Of a stretch of 64,000 nucleotides of DNA, positions 61,379-64,000 are shown in pieces; position 1 is the first letter of the stretch, and every line of letters begins with the position of its first letter. Position numbers and translations under genes: made by a program. Below the pieces are notes generated by a model. It searched no databases, was not told the origin of the DNA, and saw only the letters and a program-made list of their open reading frames with translations. The DNA comes from Brevipalpus yothersi (lineage: Eukaryota > Arthropoda > Arachnida > Trombidiformes > Tenuipalpidae): assembly GCA_003956705.1 (NCBI GenBank), contig QZCP01000082.1, positions 58,501 through 122,500 of the forward strand. The letters are read 5' to 3'.

Positions 61379-63660
61379 TGGATCTGGTAAGCTTTACGAG
61401 AATTACTGATCGAGAATCGATCAATCTTGCTCATGTGTGAATTTATAAATAGTTTAGAGAAGAGAGCGTGAAATTTTATCTCATCTGACACTCTGATAGA
61501 TGTACTTTGCCCCTAGTATGAATGGTTGGACATACCAGAATGGAATTAAAAGTGGTAAAGATAGATAGAGACAGATAGAGAGTGGATACATTAATAAATC
61601 TTGCCATCATCATTATTATCATTTGGAAGGAGAAAATTTTTAAAATAGCATCTTCTCTACATCTAGAGAAAATTGATCAACTACACTTTACTGTACTTTT
61701 ATACTAGAGGACTTAGTCAAGCAAAGAATTAAAATGCAAGACTGCCATATGAGTGATGGGAAAATCTAAATCTGAATCTGAATCTGTACAAGAGCTTTGT
61801 TTGATCAAATTGATTTTTCACTTCCCTAAAAATGCTCTCAAATTATGCACTTATCCTAAGTAACACACTAATTATGGGCTTGGAATATTGGGTTATATTG
61901 TTGTCATGGTGTTCTGAGTATCAATTCTTAGAATTTATTCAAATTGAGCCAAAATTCATGCATTTACATCTTATGACGGATGAATAAACATGTCTTCCTC
62001 TCAATTCCGTATCAATAAATTCTGCTAACAGATTGAAACAAAGTAGAAAAAACAAAACTATTCTACTGACCTAGATTCTCTTCTGTATACTTTACGAACG
62101 AAAAACGTCCTCCAAGATATCAAGCACGTTGATGACAACATTCTCCTCCAATTAAATGCAAAGAATACATTTACAAATTCTTATTCTTAGATGACCCTTT
62201 TATCTTCCCAAGATCTTGTCTCCGAGAAATTCCATCTCCTCTTTCACTGTCAAGATGCTTTATATAAAAGCTTGGAAGTGAAGCTATCTCCACCTTCGGA
62301 TTAGATGAAATTCGATTATACAAAAGGTCAAATCAGACTGGCTGATTGAAGATCAAAACCAGAGAACCTTGTTCTTTTTCCAGAATGCGATTAGTATATC
62401 ATGAATCTTCACTGACCTTTGAATCTACTTTCTACTCTCATTTAGAAAGCTCAAGAGGCACATCATGTGTGTGGCTCATAAATCATATGAGCTTCAGATA
62501 ACTTATACTGAATGTTCAGGGTGCAAAATAAGTTCTCGAATAACCTAAATAGTTGAAAGGATAACACATGCATATTTATATCCACAATTGAACATAAATA
62601 TAGCGATACTCTCTGTTCATCCTCAGACAACCCGTTGCGATATTGATCAAATCAAATCATATGTACTTACCAGACGAACTTGATCTCAATTCGTTTCCAT
62701 CATGTGAGGTTCGAATGAGATTAGTCAGATACACACATAGGGGTATACAATGTACCATGTGAGTCTTTACATGTTCCATGTACATGGAAATATGAACGAT
62801 ATATGTCCGAGGGCTGAACTTATCATTACTGTATTGCCAAAATCATTGCTTGTTTCTTGTGATTGATACTGAATAGGGATTCTCAAGTTTCCCATGAATA
62901 AAGGTCATGATGTTATTTGCTGACAATTTTTAGAATTCCCAGAACTTTTCACGTAAACTTCTTATTGGCTAATTTGTCTGGGTCTCAAATTCTTGATGTC
63001 AAGATTGGTGATGATCAGACTTTGGAATCGAAGATTCTTCATCAGAATATCGAGCCGATTTTTCGTAATTTTTTCCTCGAAAGTTTCAGAAAGTCAATTT
63101 CCATTAGTATTACCAATGCACTAACCTGACTTAGTTTCATATATTTTTTTAACAAAATCAATCAATAAGGTAGCTTGCGTTCTTGGAATTCTGATTTCCA
63201 GACAATCTTGGAGAAAAATTAACCTTCAAATGAAGTTCCAGGTAGTAGGCATGTGAAGACTTTCAGGGGTCTTCGAAATAGCTTTCGAAATGACAACGTC
63301 AACGTGTACATGCCATGAGCTTTGTCCAGGTTCAACATGTGTGATACATGTGAGAAAGCATTCTTGGTGATAAAAATGATCCATTTTGATACCAATTTGT
63401 GCCCATCTTCTTTTTGGTTCTCATAAATTTCTCCTTTTTTGAGTGCTCCTCTTTCAGCGAATACAAAGGCCAAATGTCATCATAAGAGAAGACATACTCT
63501 CATCGATTAAAAACCTTGGATTTGACTTAGAACTCAGAGAATCCGATTTGATTAGTGCTTATTTTTTTCCGCAGATAGTGCATAATAAAAGGGTTGAATC
63601 GGGGTTGGGTGCAAATTCAATTCTATTCGCATGGCCATTGTAACTCTTTCATGTTGGCTT

Positions 63661-63664
<4 letters not shown>

Positions 63665-63746
<82 letters not shown>
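63665..63746. repeat. (TC)n microsatellite, 41 units
   Basis: 82 bp of perfect TC, the longest pure dinucleotide tract in the window along with the one at 42523-42601. Confidence 0.98.
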
Positions 63747-63748
<2 letters not shown>

Positions 63749-64000
63749 GAGTTGAGTTTTTTCTTTTAGATAACAATTTTGTGCCATCCATGTTCACTTT
63801 GTTTAAAAAACTGCATTTGGGATCATAGAGAATAGTAAATCTTTGAGTTTCACGAAAGGCAACTCGAGCTGTGAGCAAAAAGAGTTGAGAATTGAGGATT
63901 ACATATTTTGAAATTTTTCTCTTCACATGGCATTCTAAAATACCTAGATTCGAGATAATAAAGAAAGAATTTGGCTTCAATAACCCTTTTAGCTTAAATT

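Larger units (their letters stand above)
48693..64000. other. Probable long first intron; repeat-rich, no exon found
   Basis: I scanned both strands for domain-like exons with splice sites and found none that I can support. The stretch is dominated by alternating purine-rich and pyrimidine-rich blocks and dinucleotide tracts. Frames at 55355-55804, 58380-58832, 62917-63129 and 63443-63643 have no recognisable content. An unrelated gene on either strand cannot be excluded. Confidence 0.45.

Overview
The window looks like nuclear DNA of an arthropod, most likely an acariform mite. It is AT-rich, genes have 60-120 bp GT-AG introns, and long (GA)n/(CT)n tracts are frequent. The gene content fits as well: a soluble, bacterial-type UDP-glycosyltransferase with no membrane anchor, tandem 7-TM and ionotropic chemoreceptor-like genes, and a secreted sphingomyelinase-D/GDPD-family protein. 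No prokaryotic features are present. The species assignment is an inference.

Layout: (1) 1-1060 holds the 5' end of a minus-strand LTR-retroelement-like gene that runs off the left edge, with a TATA/Inr promoter. (2) 1.9-2.3 kb holds a fold-back repeat and a fragment of an ionotropic-receptor (IR) gene. (3) 2996-18009 is a gustatory-receptor-like (GR-like) gene cut in two by a 13.75 kb Ty3/gypsy element in the opposite orientation. The element has near-identical LTRs, a 4-bp target duplication, a tRNA-Ala-type primer-binding site and one uninterrupted 3796-codon ORF. This ORF continues about 2000 codons beyond integrase, into a RING/TRAF-zinc-finger-like segment and a segment resembling a degenerate DEDDh exonuclease. 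Between pol and this tail lies a ladder of small hydrophobic ORFs, all in the +1 frame of the giant ORF. (4) 19-33 kb is a chemosensory/detoxification cluster: two decayed GR-like pseudogenes, three intact single-exon IR-like genes, one intact GR-like gene and one UGT. (5) 33.8-34.8 kb is a three-exon SMaseD/GDPD-like gene whose catalytic residues appear to be lost. (6) 35.1-35.6 kb looks like an LTR relic. (7) 36.6-41.6 kb is a five-exon SLC17-type anion transporter gene. (8) 48.3 kb is the first coding exon of an unrecognised gene. Most of 41.6-64 kb is simple-repeat-rich noncoding DNA, probably flanking sequence and a long first intron.

The receptors, UGT and transporter are unlinked in mechanism. 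Together they form a typical fast-turnover region: chemoreceptor birth and death, retroelement insertion and satellite growth. The retroelement is the most unusual object in the window. I read it by eye; no searches were run.
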